Shown here one piece after another: positions 52,535-63,070 of a stretch of 64,000 nt of DNA (position 1 is its first letter; each line of letters starts with the position of its first letter). The stretch comes from Denitromonas halophila (GTDB lineage Bacteria; Pseudomonadota; Gammaproteobacteria; Burkholderiales; Rhodocyclaceae), in the NCBI RefSeq assembly GCF_007625155.1, contig NZ_VMNK01000004.1:1-64000 (forward strand). The letters run 5' to 3'. Below the pieces are notes generated by a model, which did no database searches, was not told the DNA's origin, and saw only the letters and a list, made by a program, of their open reading frames with translations. The position numbers were made by a program, and so were the translations under genes.

Positions 52535-55420
52535 TCAGGCGGCGGGTAGCTTGTCTAGCTGCGGCTTGAGCTTGGCGACGGTGTCGCGGAAGCCGGCCAG
52601 ACGGGCGCGTTCCTGATCCACCACGGCGGCCGGGGCGCGGGCCACGAAGCTCTCGTTGGCGAGCTTGCCTTCGGCCTTGGTGATCTCGCCTTCGAGGCGG
52701 GTGATCTCCTTGGTGAGGCGCTCGCGTTCGGCGGCGATGTCGATCTCGACCTTGAGCATCAGCCGGAAGTCGCCGGCCACGGCGACCGGGGCCAGCTCAT
52801 CGGCGCTGATGTCGGTGACGACCTGAACCTCCGACAGCTTGGCCAGCCCGGCGAGGTAGGGCGCGTAGGCAGTCAGCGTGTCGGTGTTGCCGGCGGCGAT
52901 CAGCGGCATGCGCTGGGCGGGGGAGATGTTCATCTCACCGCGCAGGTTGCGGCAGGCGTAGATCATGCCCTTGAGCTCGGCCACTTTCGCTTCGGCGGCT
53001 TCGTCAATGCGGCTGAGGTCGGCCTGCGGGTAGCGGGCGAGCATGAGCGACTCGGTATCGCGGCGCTTGGCCATGGGCGCCACGGTCTGCCACAGCTCTT
53101 CGGTGATGAAGGGCATCACCGGGTGCGCCAGGCGCAGCACGGTTTCGAGCACGCGCAGCAGGGTGCGACGGGTGGCGCGCTGCTGGGCCTCCGAGTTTGC
53201 CAACTGAGCGGTCTGGATCTGCACCTTGGCGAGCTCCAGATACCAGTCGCAGTACTCGTCCCAGACGAATTCGTAGATGGCCTTGGAGAGCAGATCGAAG
53301 CGGTAGTCGGCGAAGTGCTGGGCGATCTCGGCTTCGGTGCGCTGCAGCTTGGAGACGATCCAGCGGTCGGCAAAGGAGAAATCGAGCACGCTGGCGTCGC
53401 AGGCGATGTCAGTGCCCAGACCGCAATCCTGGTCCTGGGTGTTCATCAGCACGAAACGGGTGGCGTTCCACAGCTTGTTGCAGAAGTTGCGGTAGCCCTC
53501 GCAGCGGGCGAGGTCGAATTTGATGTCGCGGCCCGGGCTGGCGAGCGAGGCGAAGGTGAAGCGCAGGGCGTCGGTGCCGAAGGCCTGGATGCCTTCGGGG
53601 AACTCCTTGCGCGTCTTCTTCTCGATGCTGGCAGCCTGCTTGGGATTCATCAGGCCGAAGGTGCGTTTTTCAACCAGCTTGTCGAGCGAGATGCCGTCGA
53701 TCAGGTCGATCGGGTCGAGCACATTGCCCTTGGACTTGCTCATCTTCTGGCCTTCCGCGTCGCGGATCAGGCCGTGCACATACACATGCTTGAAGGGGAT
53801 CTTGCCAGTGATCTGCTGGGTCATCATCACCATGCGGGCGACCCAGAAGAAGATGATGTCGAAGCCGGTAACCAGCACTGTCGAGGGCAGGTAGAGGTCG
53901 AGCGCGTCGTTGGATTTGGCCGGCCACTCGGCGGTCCAGTCCAGCGTGGAGAATGGCCACAGGGCGGAGGAGTACCAGGTGTCGAGCACGTCTTCGTCAC
54001 GCGTGAGCGTGCCGGTGTAGCCGTCGGCCGCAGCCAGCGCGACAGCGTCGGCTTCGTTGCGGGCCACCCATACGCGGCCATCGTCGCTGTACCAGGCAGG
54101 GATCTGGTGACCCCACCACAGCTGGCGCGAGATGCACCAGTCCTGGATGTTGTTGAGCCACTGGTTGTAGGTGTTGACCCAGTTCTCGGGGTAGAAGGTG
54201 ATCTCGCCGGAGGCGACGCAGTCGAGCGCCTTCTGGGTGATGCTCTTGCCGTCATTGCCCGGCTTGGTCATGGCGACGAACCACTGGTCGGTGAGCATCG
54301 GCTCGATGACCACATTGGTGCGATCGCCGCGCGGCACTTTCAGCTTGTGCGCCTCGGTTTCGACCAGCGCGCCGGCGGCGTCGAGATCGGCCACCACGGC
54401 AGCGCGGGCAGCAAAGCGATCCAGCCCGGCGACGTTGGTCGGCAGGGCGACCGTGCTCTTGGCCTGGCCCTTGGTGTCGAACACTTCGGCGCAGGCCGGC
54501 ACGGTGCCGTCCAGATTGAGAATGACGATCATGTCCAGGCCGTGACGCTGGCCGACGGCGTAGTCGTTGAAGTCGTGCGCCGGCGTGACCTTGACGCAGC
54601 CGGTGCCGAACTCGCGGTCGACATAGTCGTCGGCGATGATCGGGATGTCGCGCTCGGTCAGCGGCAGGCGCACGGTCTTGCCGATGAGGTGGGCGTAGCG
54701 CTCGTCTTCCGGGTGCACCATCACGGCGACGTCGCCGAGCATGGTCTCGGGCCGGGTGGTGGCGACGGTCAGGCCAGTCAGCTCGCCGATCGGGCCGTCG
54801 GTGAAGGGGTAGCGGATGTGCCACAGCTTGCCGTCTTCTTCTTCCTGCACCACCTCGAGGTCGGACACCGCGGTGCCGAGCTTCGGGTCCCAGTTGACCA
54901 GCCGCTTGCCACGGTAGATGAGGCCCTCGTTGAACAGGCGCACGAAGGTTTCGGTGACGGTGACCGACAGGCCCTCGTCCATGGTGAAGCGCTCGCGCTT
55001 CCAGTCCGGGCTGGTGCCGAGGCGGCGCATCTGGCCGGTGATGGTGCCGCCGGAGTATTCCTTCCACTCCCACACCTTTTCGAGGAACTTCTCGCGGCCG
55101 AGGTCGTGGCGGCTCACGCCCTGCGCGTCGAGCTGGCGTTCGACGACGATCTGCGTCGCGATGCCGGCATGGTCGGTGCCCGGCTGCCACAACGTGTTGT
55201 CGCCGCGCATGCGGTGATAGCGGGTGAGCGCATCCATGATGGTCTGGTTGAAACCATGACCCATGTGCAGCGTGCCGGTGACGTTGGGCGGCGGCAGCAG
55301 GATGCAGAAGGCGTTTTTGTTGGAGGTGTCGAGGCCGGCGTCAAAATAGCCGCGCGACTCCCAGTCGGGGTACCAGCGGCGTTCGATCTCCGCAGGCTCA
55401 AAACTCTTGGCCAGTTCCAT
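52535..55420 (-). CDS. valS: Valyl-tRNA synthetase
   Basis: 961 residues, class I synthetase. The HIGH-type motif is HMGH in [26 protein letters not shown] is in [23 protein letters not shown], and the editing CP1 domain ([24 protein letters not shown]) is present. A C-terminal coiled-coil tRNA-binding arm ends near [11 protein letters not shown]. It charges tRNA-Val in the cytosol and removes mischarged threonine. ATG 55420 is preferred to a start seven codons upstream because it begins the family-like [21 protein letters not shown]. Downstream of holC and an uncharacterised gene. Confidence 0.98.
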   Translation of the reverse strand: MELAKSFEPAEIERRWYPDWESRGYFDAGLDTSNKNAFCILLPPPNVTGTLHMGHGFNQTIMDALTRYHRMRGDNTLWQPGTDHAGIATQIVVERQLDAQGVSRHDLGREKFLEKVWEWKEYSGGTITGQMRRLGTSPDWKRERFTMDEGLSVTVTETFVRLFNEGLIYRGKRLVNWDPKLGTAVSDLEVVQEEEDGKLWHIRYPFTDGPIGELTGLTVATTRPETMLGDVAVMVHPEDERYAHLIGKTVRLPLTERDIPIIADDYVDREFGTGCVKVTPAHDFNDYAVGQRHGLDMIVILNLDGTVPACAEVFDTKGQAKSTVALPTNVAGLDRFAARAAVVADLDAAGALVETEAHKLKVPRGDRTNVVIEPMLTDQWFVAMTKPGNDGKSITQKALDCVASGEITFYPENWVNTYNQWLNNIQDWCISRQLWWGHQIPAWYSDDGRVWVARNEADAVALAAADGYTGTLTRDEDVLDTWYSSALWPFSTLDWTAEWPAKSNDALDLYLPSTVLVTGFDIIFFWVARMVMMTQQITGKIPFKHVYVHGLIRDAEGQKMSKSKGNVLDPIDLIDGISLDKLVEKRTFGLMNPKQAASIEKKTRKEFPEGIQAFGTDALRFTFASLASPGRDIKFDLARCEGYRNFCNKLWNATRFVLMNTQDQDCGLGTDIACDASVLDFSFADRWIVSKLQRTEAEIAQHFADYRFDLLSKAIYEFVWDEYCDWYLELAKVQIQTAQLANSEAQQRATRRTLLRVLETVLRLAHPVMPFITEELWQTVAPMAKRRDTESLMLARYPQADLSRIDEAAEAKVAELKGMIYACRNLRGEMNISPAQRMPLIAAGNTDTLTAYAPYLAGLAKLSEVQVVTDISADELAPVAVAGDFRLMLKVEIDIAAERERLTKEITRLEGEITKAEGKLANESFVARAPAAVVDQERARLAGFRDTVAKLKPQLDKLPAA

Positions 55421-55504
55421 GGTGTTCCGTAAGCGTGGCAATGGGGGCGAATCCGCGATTATAGCGGATGGCAGACGTGCTGACCGGCGCTGACGTGGGG
55501 GTGA

Positions 55505-55924
55505 TCAGCGATTGCGCGGATCGTTGGCGTCGAGCAGTTCGGAGATTTCTTGCGAGATGTCGGCCAGCAAGGTGGCGCGGGCGCGGGTATGGATTTGATT
55601 GAGGATGCGGGTGCGCGCTTGTTCGAGCTCGTCGGCCAGCACTTGCGGCAGCTCGTTGCTCAGCCATTCGTCAATGCGCCGGTTGAGCGTGGCGTCGAGA
55701 TCAATCAGTTGTTCGACAAAGCCGGCGGCCGGGGCGGGCGCTTCGCGGACGGCGCCGGTGAGCACCGGAATGTCGTCGTCCTCGACCTGCTCGGTGAGTA
55801 CCGGAATGTCGGTGTCCGGGCCGGGCGCGCGGTGGCGCTGGAGCAGCGCGTCGGCCTTGTCGAGCAGGCGGTCGGCCTCCTCGGTTTCCGGAAGAATGAT
55901 GAACGGATCCTTGGACTCGAACAT
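55505..55924 (-). CDS. Hypothetical protein between holC and valS (DUF2486-like)
   Basis: 139 residues, acidic N-terminus with DPFIILPETEEADRLLDKADALLQRH, two copies of a DIPVLT motif (TDIPVLTEQV and DDIPVLTGAV), and a helical C-terminus (LNRRIDEWLSNELPQVLADELEQARTRILNQIHTRAR). Its ATG is one base after the holC stop, so they are cotranscribed. This position between holC and valS is common in betaproteobacteria. Function unknown; a partner-binding role for the repeated motif is speculation. Confidence 0.75.
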   Translation of the reverse strand: MFESKDPFIILPETEEADRLLDKADALLQRHRAPGPDTDIPVLTEQVEDDDIPVLTGAVREAPAPAAGFVEQLIDLDATLNRRIDEWLSNELPQVLADELEQARTRILNQIHTRARATLLADISQEISELLDANDPRNR

Positions 55925-55925
55925 G

Positions 55926-56354
55926 TCAGCTCGCAGCCGTGTTGTGGGCAGAGGGGGTGTGCCCCTCGCTGGCGTAGTGGCGCCAGCGATTGCGGGCGGG
56001 TACTTTGAGGGCTTCGTCAGTGCCGACCACTTCGACCACCATCTTGAAGTGCGCGTAGTCGGGCGGAAGTTCGGCGGCGAGGTTGATCAGCACGTCGTAG
56101 TGCGGCCAGCCATCCGCTGGCGGGGCGTCACCCAGGGTGATCGGGGTCTCGGCGGCCAGTGGCGAGCTGAAGTGCGTATGCGGTAAAAAGTCGGTGGGCG
56201 GACGGGTCCATAACAACTGATCAAGCTGGTGCGCGATGGACTCGTCGGGCAGCAGCACCGACACCTTGCGGCCCGAGCGGAAGGCCCGCACCGCAAGGTG
56301 GCAGGTGACGCCGAGCAGGTCCTCGGCGTTGTGATAGAAGTGGATGTCCGTCAC
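55926..56354 (-). CDS. holC: DNA polymerase III chi subunit
   Basis: 142 residues. It begins TDIHFYHNAEDLLGVTCHLAVRAFRSGRKVSVLLPD, typical of HolC, and contains FLPHTHF, ITLGDAPPADGWPHYDVLINLAAELPPDYAHF. Chi links the clamp loader to single-stranded DNA-binding protein. Seven bases after pepA stop, in the conserved pepA-holC-x-valS order. Confidence 0.95.
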   Translation of the reverse strand: MTDIHFYHNAEDLLGVTCHLAVRAFRSGRKVSVLLPDESIAHQLDQLLWTRPPTDFLPHTHFSSPLAAETPITLGDAPPADGWPHYDVLINLAAELPPDYAHFKMVVEVVGTDEALKVPARNRWRHYASEGHTPSAHNTAAS

Positions 56355-56361
56355 GCCGGTC

Positions 56362-57855
56362 TCAAAGCTGGCCGGCGCGGGCGATCAGGAACTCGGTCAG
56401 CAGCGGCACCGGGCGGCCGGTGGCGCCTTTGGCTTCGCCGGAGATCCAGGCCGTGCCGGCGATGTCCAGGTGCGCCCAGGTGTAGGCCTTGGTAAAGCGC
56501 GACAGGAAGGCCGCCGCGGTGATGGTGCCGCCGTAGCGCCCGCCGATGTTGGCCATGTCGGCGAAATTGCTCTTGAGCAGTTCCTGGTAGTCGTCCCATA
56601 GCGGCAGCTGCCACACGCGGTCGCCGCTGCTCTGGCCGTGATCGGTCAGCTCGCGGGCGAGGGCGTCATCGGTACTCAGCAAGCCGCTGGGGATCTTGCC
56701 CAGGGCGACGACGCAGGCGCCGGTGAGCGTGGCGATGTCGATCACGCAGGCCGGTTTGAAGCGCTCGGCATAGGTGAGGGCGTCGCACAGGATGAGGCGG
56801 CCTTCGGCGTCGGTATTGAGAATTTCGATGGTCTGGCCGGACAGGGAGGTGACGACGTCGCCCGGCCGGGTGGCATTTCCACCGGGCATGTTCTCGGTAG
56901 CCGGCACGACACCGATGACGTTGATCGGCAGGTTCAGCTGGGCAGCTGCCTGCAGCGTGCCGAACACGCTGGCGGCGCCGCACATGTCGTATTTCATCTC
57001 GTCCATTTCGGCGGATGGCTTGAGCGAGATGCCGCCGGTGTCGAAAGTGACGCCCTTGCCGACCAGCACGACCGGCGCATCGTCGGCCTTGCCGCCGCGG
57101 TGTTCCATGATGATGAACTTGGGCGGCTGCTCTGCGCCCTGAGCGACGGCCAGCAGCGCGCCCATGCCCAGCTTGCTCATCTGCGCCTTGTCGAGCACCG
57201 TGACCTTGAGTTTGTGATCCTTGCCGAGCTTCTTGGCCGTGTTGGCCAGATAGCTCGGTGAGCAAACATTGGGCGGCAGGTTGCCCAGGTCTCGGGCCAG
57301 CGCCATGCCCTCGGCAATGGCCAAGCCTTGCGCGACGGCCGTGGTCAGCGCCTTGGAGGACTTGCCGGGAATCAGAAACTGGATTTTCTTGATGCCGCGC
57401 TTGGCGCTCTCGTCGGCGCCCTTTTTGGGCGCGTCGAAGCGATAGGCTGCTGCCGCAACGACACGCGCGGCCTGACGCAGTCGCCAGGTTAGATCGCGAT
57501 TGGGGACTTCGGCTTCGGCCAGGCTCACGCTGGCTTCCTTGCCGCGCAGGCCGGCCAGTGCCTTGCCGGCGGCGTTCAGCGCGTCGCGGTAGGCTTTGTC
57601 ATTGAGTTCCTCCTGCGCGCCCAGGCTGACCACCAGCACGCGCTCGGCGTCGACGCCCGGCAGCAAGGGCAGCAGCATGGTGGCGCCGGCCTTGTCGTCG
57701 AGGTCGCCACGCGCAAGAAGCGCACTGAGCACGCCGCCGCTGGCTTGATCCACTGCTTCGGCTGAAGGCGTCAGACGCGTCTCAGCGTAGGCGCCGACGA
57801 CGATGCAGGCGCGCTTGAGTTTTTCAGGGGATCCGGTCTTTATGGTAAATTCCAC
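56362..57855 (-). CDS. pepA: Leucyl aminopeptidase (cytosol aminopeptidase)
   Basis: 497 residues, the usual length. The metal and catalytic region is intact: VLVGKGVTFDTGGISLKPSAEMDEMKYDMCGAASVFG, ATRPGDVV and the M17 signature NTDAEGRLILCDALTYAE. Hexameric, two-metal peptidase removing N-terminal residues; in some bacteria it also binds DNA. Transcribed divergently from lptF with 104 bp between starts, so the promoter of each lies there. Start ATG 57855. Confidence 0.97.
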   Translation of the reverse strand: MEFTIKTGSPEKLKRACIVVGAYAETRLTPSAEAVDQASGGVLSALLARGDLDDKAGATMLLPLLPGVDAERVLVVSLGAQEELNDKAYRDALNAAGKALAGLRGKEASVSLAEAEVPNRDLTWRLRQAARVVAAAAYRFDAPKKGADESAKRGIKKIQFLIPGKSSKALTTAVAQGLAIAEGMALARDLGNLPPNVCSPSYLANTAKKLGKDHKLKVTVLDKAQMSKLGMGALLAVAQGAEQPPKFIIMEHRGGKADDAPVVLVGKGVTFDTGGISLKPSAEMDEMKYDMCGAASVFGTLQAAAQLNLPINVIGVVPATENMPGGNATRPGDVVTSLSGQTIEILNTDAEGRLILCDALTYAERFKPACVIDIATLTGACVVALGKIPSGLLSTDDALARELTDHGQSSGDRVWQLPLWDDYQELLKSNFADMANIGGRYGGTITAAAFLSRFTKAYTWAHLDIAGTAWISGEAKGATGRPVPLLTEFLIARAGQL

Positions 57856-57959
57856 GGGCTATTCCTTTAAGACGACGTCTCGGTCAGGGTGGCAACGATT
57901 ATGGCCTCTCCGCAATACGCCGTCAAAATGCACCCCATCATTCAACCGTCATTAGCGCA

Positions 57960-59042
57960 ATGATCTTTCTGCGCGCCGCTCAGCGAGAATTCGCCAACAC
58001 CGCCATGGCGGTGTTCGTCGCCCTGTTCGCCATTTTGGTGACCACGGTGCTGATCCGCCTGCTCGGACAGGCGGCGGGTGGGCGTGTGCCGTCCGATGCC
58101 GTGCTGGCGCTGATCGGCTTTGGCGCCCTGGCGCAATTGCCGATCGTGCTGTCCTTGACGGTCTTCATCGCCGTTTTGATGAGCTTGTCCCGCAGCTATC
58201 GCGACTCCGAGATGGTGGTGTGGTTCGCCGCGGGCGTGCCGCTGACCCGCTGGATCTCGCCCGTGCTGCGCTTTGCCGTGCCGGTGGCGGTGGTGATCGC
58301 TGGCGTCACGCTGGTGCTGGCGCCCTGGGCGCAGTACAAGAGCGTGGAATACAAGGAACGGCTGAATAATCAGGACGATGCCGCGCGGGTCGCGCCGGGT
58401 GTTTTTCGTGAGTCGGCGGGGGCGCGGCGGGTGTTTTTCGTCGAAGTCGGCGCGGGCGAGGACGGGCGTGTGCGCAACGTGTTCGTTAGCTCGGTGCAGG
58501 ACGGCAAGCTGGGGGTGATGGTGGCCGAAGAGGGTTACCTGCGCACCGGCGAAAACGGTGAGCGCTTTGTGGTGCTTGAACGTGGCCGGCGTTATGACGG
58601 CACGCCGGGCTCGCCCGACTATCGGGTGATGCGTTTCGACCGCTATACCCTGCAGATGGCCGCACAAGGCGCCACCGATGTGCCGGTGCGCAATCGCATG
58701 CTGCCGCTCAAGACGCTGCTGGATGACCCGAATCCGGCCAACCTCGGCGAGCTGGCCTCGCGGGTGGGCCTGCCGGTGGCCTCCTTGATTCTGGCCCTGC
58801 TGGCGATTCCGCTGTCGTTTGTGAACCCACGGGCCGGGCGTACCAATAATCTGATCGTGGCGATTCTGACCTATCTCATCTATAGCAATGCCATCAGTGT
58901 GAGTCAGGCCTGGATTGCCCAGGGCAAGGTGAGCTTTTTGGTCGGCGCCATGGCGCCGCATCTGGTGATGGTGGCGGTGCTGGCCGCGTTGTTCTATCGC
59001 CGTCTGGCGGTGTACTCGATCTGGCGGAGGCGGCGGGCCTGA
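57960..59042 (+). CDS. lptF: LPS export permease LptF
   Basis: 360 residues of the YjgP/YjgQ family. It begins MIFLRAAQREFANTAMAVFVALFAILVTTVLIRLLGQAAGG and has VLSLTVFIAVLMSLSRSYRDSEMVVWFAAGVPLTRW, a periplasmic jelly-roll (FRESAGARRVFFVEV) and three C-terminal helices (GLPVASLILALLAIPLSFVNPRAG). With LptG and the LptB ATPase it extracts LPS from the inner membrane. The stop overlaps the lptG start by one base. Confidence 0.95.
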   Translation: MIFLRAAQREFANTAMAVFVALFAILVTTVLIRLLGQAAGGRVPSDAVLALIGFGALAQLPIVLSLTVFIAVLMSLSRSYRDSEMVVWFAAGVPLTRWISPVLRFAVPVAVVIAGVTLVLAPWAQYKSVEYKERLNNQDDAARVAPGVFRESAGARRVFFVEVGAGEDGRVRNVFVSSVQDGKLGVMVAEEGYLRTGENGERFVVLERGRRYDGTPGSPDYRVMRFDRYTLQMAAQGATDVPVRNRMLPLKTLLDDPNPANLGELASRVGLPVASLILALLAIPLSFVNPRAGRTNNLIVAILTYLIYSNAISVSQAWIAQGKVSFLVGAMAPHLVMVAVLAALFYRRLAVYSIWRRRRA

Positions 59043-60115
59043 TGCGTATTCTTCGCCGCTATCTCGCACGGGAAATCATCGGCGCCACCTTCATGGTGCT
59101 GCTGGCTTTCCTTGGCCTGTTCGCCTTCTTCGACTTCATCAATGAACTCGATTCGATCGGCAAGGACGGCTATCAGGTGCATCACGCGCTGATCTACGTG
59201 GCCCTGATTCTGCCGGGCCGGGTGTACGAATTGATGCCGATTGCCGTGCTGATCGGCAGCCTGTTTGCCCTGACCACCTTGGCGCGACACTCGGAGATCA
59301 CGGTCATGCGGGCCTCTGGACTGTCGACGTCCCGCCTGCTGCGCGAGTTGTCACTGATCGGTGTGCTTTTCGTCGTGCTGACTTTTGTGTTTGGCGAATA
59401 TGTCGCGCCGCCCGCCGAAAAGGCCGCACAGCAATGGCGACTGACCGCCACCGGATCGACCGTGTCGAACGAGTTGCGCTCGGGGCTGTGGGTGCGGGAT
59501 GGTCATCGCTTCATCAACGTGCAGTCACTGACGCCGCAGCGCGAGTTGCAGGGCATCCGCATCTATGAGTTTGACGACAAGCTCACGCTGCGGACCATCA
59601 GCGACGCCAAGCATGGCCTGTTTGTCGAGGGTGTCGGCTGGCGCCTGACCGACATCGCGCAGACCATTTTCGAGGCCGATCGCACCCGGGTGGCGACGCT
59701 CGACGAGTTGTCGTGGGCGTCCGAGCTCACGCCCGAAGTGCTCAGTGTGCTGATGGTGACACCCGAGCGCATGTCGGTGACGACCTTGTACGCCTATTTG
59801 CGCCATCTGATCGACAACAACCAAAAGACCGACCGTTACGAGATCGCCTTGTGGAAGAAGATTGTCTATCCCTTTGCCGTGCTGGTGATGATGGCGCTGG
59901 CGCTGCCCTTCGCCTACACCCATGACCGCATGGGTGGCGTCAGTGTGAAAGTGTTCGCCGGCATCATGCTCGGCGTCGCCTTCCATCTGCTCAACGGATT
60001 GTTCTCGAACCTGGGCGTGATCAACGCCTGGCCGCCGGCGGTGGCGGCACTGGCGCCGAGTACGCTCTTCCTGATCGCGGCGGCGGTCATGCTGCATGGT
60101 GTTGATCGGCGCTGA
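59042..60115 (+). CDS. lptG: LPS export permease LptG
   Basis: 357 residues. MRILRRYLAREIIGATFMVLLAFLGLFAFFDFINELDSIGKDGY at the start, then YELMPIAVLIGSLFALTTLARHSEITVMRASGLSTSRLLREL, a periplasmic domain (SGLWVRDGHRFINVQSL) and C-terminal helices (WKKIVYPFAVLVMMALALPFAYTHDRMGGVSVKVFAGIMLGVAFHLLN). Partner of LptF. Ends before a bidirectional terminator facing rplS. Confidence 0.95.
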   Translation: MRILRRYLAREIIGATFMVLLAFLGLFAFFDFINELDSIGKDGYQVHHALIYVALILPGRVYELMPIAVLIGSLFALTTLARHSEITVMRASGLSTSRLLRELSLIGVLFVVLTFVFGEYVAPPAEKAAQQWRLTATGSTVSNELRSGLWVRDGHRFINVQSLTPQRELQGIRIYEFDDKLTLRTISDAKHGLFVEGVGWRLTDIAQTIFEADRTRVATLDELSWASELTPEVLSVLMVTPERMSVTTLYAYLRHLIDNNQKTDRYEIALWKKIVYPFAVLVMMALALPFAYTHDRMGGVSVKVFAGIMLGVAFHLLNGLFSNLGVINAWPPAVAALAPSTLFLIAAAVMLHGVDRR

Positions 60116-60140
60116 TCGGCGTAGCGCCGTTGGGCCTGAC

Positions 60141-60178
60141 ATAAAAAAAACGGGACCGCGAAGGTCCCGTTCTCTTTT
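60141..60178. terminator. Bidirectional terminator between lptG and rplS
   Basis: AACGGGACC (60149-60157) pairs with GGTCCCGTT (60163-60171) around GCGAA, flanked by a run of A on the left (60143-60150) and TTCTCTTTT on the right, so it serves both convergent genes. Confidence 0.92.
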
Positions 60179-60194
60179 CCAGCGACTACCAGGA

Positions 60195-60566
60195 TCAGCC
60201 CTTCTTGCGGGTGAGCTTTTCCTTGATACGTGCCGACTTGCCGGTACGACCGCGCAGGTAGTAAAGCTTGGCGCGGCGCACATCGCCACGACGCTTCACT
60301 TCAACGCTGGCGACCAGCGGCGAGTAGGTCTGGAACGTGCGCTCAACGCCTTCACCGGACGAAATCTTGCGCACGATGAAGTTGGAGTTGAGACCACGGT
60401 TGCGTTTGGCGATAACCACGCCTTCGTATGCCTGAAGACGCTCACGCGTACCTTCCTTGACCTTCACCTGAACCACCACGGTGTCGCCCGGGGCGAAATC
60501 GGGGAGGGTCTTGTTTTCGGTCAGGCGAGCAATTTCTTCTTGCTCGAGTTGTTCGATCAGATTCAT
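60195..60566 (-). CDS. rplS: Ribosomal protein bL19
   Basis: 123 residues. [67 protein letters not shown] is diagnostic, ending [17 protein letters not shown]. At the 30S-50S interface. Last gene of the rpsP-rimM-trmD-rplS operon; a 79-bp gap separates it from trmD. Confidence 0.98.
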   Translation of the reverse strand: MNLIEQLEQEEIARLTENKTLPDFAPGDTVVVQVKVKEGTRERLQAYEGVVIAKRNRGLNSNFIVRKISSGEGVERTFQTYSPLVASVEVKRRGDVRRAKLYYLRGRTGKSARIKEKLTRKKG

Positions 60567-60645
60567 GTGCGTGACTCCTTGGTCAGTTCGCGATGGCCTG
60601 TGGCCTTGCAGGCAGAGCAGGTCGCCACCTGATGCATGCGTTTTT

Positions 60646-61434
60646 TCATTCGACCTCGTCCGACAGCGTCGGGGAGGCCGCCTCATGATCCTGCTTGAAA
60701 GCTTCAAGCAGTTTCATCTCGTCACGGCCCAGCTTGCGCTGAGCCAGCAATTCCGGTCGCCGCAGCCAGGTGCGCCCCAGCGCCATCTTGAGTCGCCAGC
60801 GCCGGATCTCGGCGTGGTTTCCCGACAGGAGCACGGGCGGCACGGCCTGGCCGTGGACATCCACCTCGGGGCGGGTGTAGTGCGGGCAATCGAGCAGACC
60901 ATCAACAAACGAGTCTTCGACTGCCGAGTCCGCATCGTTCAGCGCCCCGGGCAACTGACGGATGATGGCATCGAGCAGCACCATCGCCGGCAGTTCGCCG
61001 CCGGACAACACAAAGTCGCCCAGCGATATTTCTTCATCCACACAGTGGTCGATCAAGCGTTGATCAACCCCTTCATAACGCCCGCACAACAGTGTCAGTG
61101 TCGGCGTCTGTACCAATTCCATCACCTTGGCGTGATCGAGCGGTCGCCCCTGGGGGGACAGATAGATCACGCGTCCGGCCTGGCCGAGCGCTTCTTGCTG
61201 CGCCGTGCCGGCCGCCGCAATGGCCGCTTCCAGTGGCGGCGCCTGCATCACCATGCCGGGGCCACCGCCATAAGGCCGGTCATCCACCGTGCGGTGTACA
61301 TCGTGCGCAAAGTCGCGCGGATTCCAGCATTGCAGCGCGTAAAGGCTGCGTTCCTGGGCTCGCCGGCTGATGCCACTGCCTGTCAGCGCGGAGAACATCT
61401 CCGGAAACAGGGTAATGACGTCGTATCGACGCAC
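60646..61434 (-). CDS. trmD: tRNA (guanine-N1)-methyltransferase TrmD
   Basis: 262 residues from GTG 61434, four bases after the rimM stop; the frame is open further upstream but that would overlap rimM and lacks family sequence. Trefoil-knot SPOUT motifs: [93 protein letters not shown]. Methylates G37 of several tRNAs using S-adenosylmethionine. Confidence 0.97.
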   Translation of the reverse strand: MRRYDVITLFPEMFSALTGSGISRRAQERSLYALQCWNPRDFAHDVHRTVDDRPYGGGPGMVMQAPPLEAAIAAAGTAQQEALGQAGRVIYLSPQGRPLDHAKVMELVQTPTLTLLCGRYEGVDQRLIDHCVDEEISLGDFVLSGGELPAMVLLDAIIRQLPGALNDADSAVEDSFVDGLLDCPHYTRPEVDVHGQAVPPVLLSGNHAEIRRWRLKMALGRTWLRRPELLAQRKLGRDEMKLLEAFKQDHEAASPTLSDEVE

Positions 61435-61438
61435 CCGC

Positions 61439-61945
61439 TTACCAATCCTTCTGCCACACGACCCGAATCCGCTTTTCAGCGAGATCGACATCGAGCACAT
61501 AGGCGGCGACGAAGGGAACGAGATGCTCGTCTTCGCCGTCGGCGATCTGGAGCACATCATGCGCGCCGGCCGAGAGCAGGGAAGTGACGGTGCCCAAGGC
61601 TTCGCCCGCTTCGTTCTCAACCTGCAGGCCGATCAGATCGCCCCAGTAGTACTCGTTGCTGTCGGTCGCCGGCATCGCTTCGCGCGGCGCGGCGATGTAC
61701 TGCCGTGTCAGCGCTTCCGCGCCATTGCGATCGGCGACGCCTTCGAATGCGGCGATCCAGCCTTTTCCGTGCGCCCGGCAACCGGTTAGCTTGTAGGCTT
61801 TCCATGCCGGCGCCTCGGCCGTGTCATCTGGCGAGAGCCACCATTGCGGCATCTTTTTCCAGGACAGGGGATCGTCCCCGAAGGGATGAATCTTGACCCA
61901 GCCCTGGACGCCAAAAGGGGCGACGATGCGCCCCAGTATGATCAT
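61439..61945 (-). CDS. rimM: Ribosome maturation factor RimM
   Basis: 168 residues. [26 protein letters not shown] at the start and the C-terminal PRC-barrel [58 protein letters not shown]. Assists 30S subunit assembly at the S19/S13 head. Between rpsP (23 bp upstream) and trmD (four bases downstream). Confidence 0.97.
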   Translation of the reverse strand: MIILGRIVAPFGVQGWVKIHPFGDDPLSWKKMPQWWLSPDDTAEAPAWKAYKLTGCRAHGKGWIAAFEGVADRNGAEALTRQYIAAPREAMPATDSNEYYWGDLIGLQVENEAGEALGTVTSLLSAGAHDVLQIADGEDEHLVPFVAAYVLDVDLAEKRIRVVWQKDW

Positions 61946-61968
61946 CGGATGCTTTCCGATGTGGCCGT

Positions 61969-62217
61969 TCAGGCGGCTTTGGCGGCCTGCTTGACCAGAC
62001 GGGCAACCGTCGGGGACAGCTGGGCGCCGTGTTGCTGCCAGTGCGCCAGGCGCTCGGTGTCGATCACCAGACCCTGAACGGCTTCCGGCGCCATCGGGTT
62101 GTAGAAGCCAACGCGCTCGATGAAGCGGCCGTCGCGGCGATTACGCGAATCGGCGGCAACGATGTTGTAAAACGGGCGCTTCTTGGCGCCGCTGCGGGCA
62201 AGGCGAATAACCACCAT
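61969..62217 (-). CDS. rpsP: Ribosomal protein bS16
   Basis: 82 residues: [43 protein letters not shown] is unmistakable. First gene of the operon, with a promoter candidate at 62258-62286. Two in-frame ATG codons further upstream are not expected from the family. Confidence 0.98.
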   Translation of the reverse strand: MVVIRLARSGAKKRPFYNIVAADSRNRRDGRFIERVGFYNPMAPEAVQGLVIDTERLAHWQQHGAQLSPTVARLVKQAAKAA

Positions 62218-62257
62218 GTTGTGTTCGTCCTGACTAATGAATCGAGAAAAGGGCGGA

Positions 62258-62286
62258 ATTTTAAGCGATTTCCCCAAGGAAAACAA
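62258..62286 (-). promoter_or_regulatory. Sigma-70-type promoter candidate for rpsP-rimM-trmD-rplS
   Basis: On the minus strand TTGTTT (62286-62281) and TAAAAT (62263-62258) are separated by exactly 17 bases. The -10 box lies about 40 bases before the rpsP ATG. A short dyad CCCCAA/TTGGGG (62272-62277, 62292-62297) overlaps it and may end pyrF transcripts weakly. Confidence 0.6.
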
Positions 62287-62298
62287 TCTCTTTGGGGC

Positions 62299-63051
62299 TT
62301 AGGACGGAAAGACTTCCGCAATTGTTTGCTGAATGGCCCGGGCGGCGGCCAGTGGATCGGCTGCCTGGCGGATCGGGCGACCGACCACGATGTAGTCGGC
62401 GCCGTTGCGGAAGGCTTGGGCGACATCAACCGTGCGCTTCTGGTCATCGGCCGGCCGGTTCTCCACCGGGCGGATGCCGGGCGTGACCACCAGCAGGCGA
62501 TCGCCCAACTCGCGGCGGATCATCGGCGCTTCGAGTCCGGAGGAGACGATGCCGTCGATGCCAGTTTCCAACGCGCGGCGGGCACGGGACAGGACGAGCT
62601 CGTCAACATTGCATTGGAAGCCGAGGTCGTCCAGGTCGCCTTGGTCGAGACTGGTCAGCGCGGTGACCGCGAGGACTTTGAGATCGCCCTTGTCCTTGAC
62701 GGCCGCTTCCATGATCGACTGGTTGCCGTGGATGGTCGCCAGCGTGGCGCCACTGCCGGACAGGGCGCGGATGGCGGAGCGTACGGTTTCAGGCACATCA
62801 AAGAATTTCAGGTCGACAAAGACTTTCTTGTCGCGCGCTACCAGCCAGTCCAGCAGATCGAAATAGCCGCTGGTCATGAACAGTTCGAGACCGATCTTGT
62901 AGAAGGTGACGCTGTCTTCGAGGCGTTCGACCAGATCGCGGGCGTCGGCGGCGTCGGCGACATCGAGTGCCATGATCAGACGGTCGGCGGGGGTGATGGC
63001 CTTGGATGAGCGGTAATCTGGCGTGGATGTTTGCATTGTGATGGCAGTCAA
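62299..63051 (-). CDS. pyrF: Orotidine 5'-phosphate decarboxylase
   Basis: 250 residues from ATG 63051; ATG 63036 is an alternative. RLIMALDVADAADARDLVERL, FYKIGLELFMTSG, the catalytic DLKFFDVPETVRSAIRAL (Lys/Asp cluster), LAVTALTSLDQ and VTPGIRPVENRPADDQKRTVDVAQAFRNGADYIVVGRPI are all present. Last step of de novo UMP synthesis. Same strand as rpsP operon, 81 bp upstream of rpsP. Confidence 0.97.
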   Translation of the reverse strand: MTAITMQTSTPDYRSSKAITPADRLIMALDVADAADARDLVERLEDSVTFYKIGLELFMTSGYFDLLDWLVARDKKVFVDLKFFDVPETVRSAIRALSGSGATLATIHGNQSIMEAAVKDKGDLKVLAVTALTSLDQGDLDDLGFQCNVDELVLSRARRALETGIDGIVSSGLEAPMIRRELGDRLLVVTPGIRPVENRPADDQKRTVDVAQAFRNGADYIVVGRPIRQAADPLAAARAIQQTIAEVFPS

Positions 63052-63070
63052 TGGGAAAGTAGCACCTATT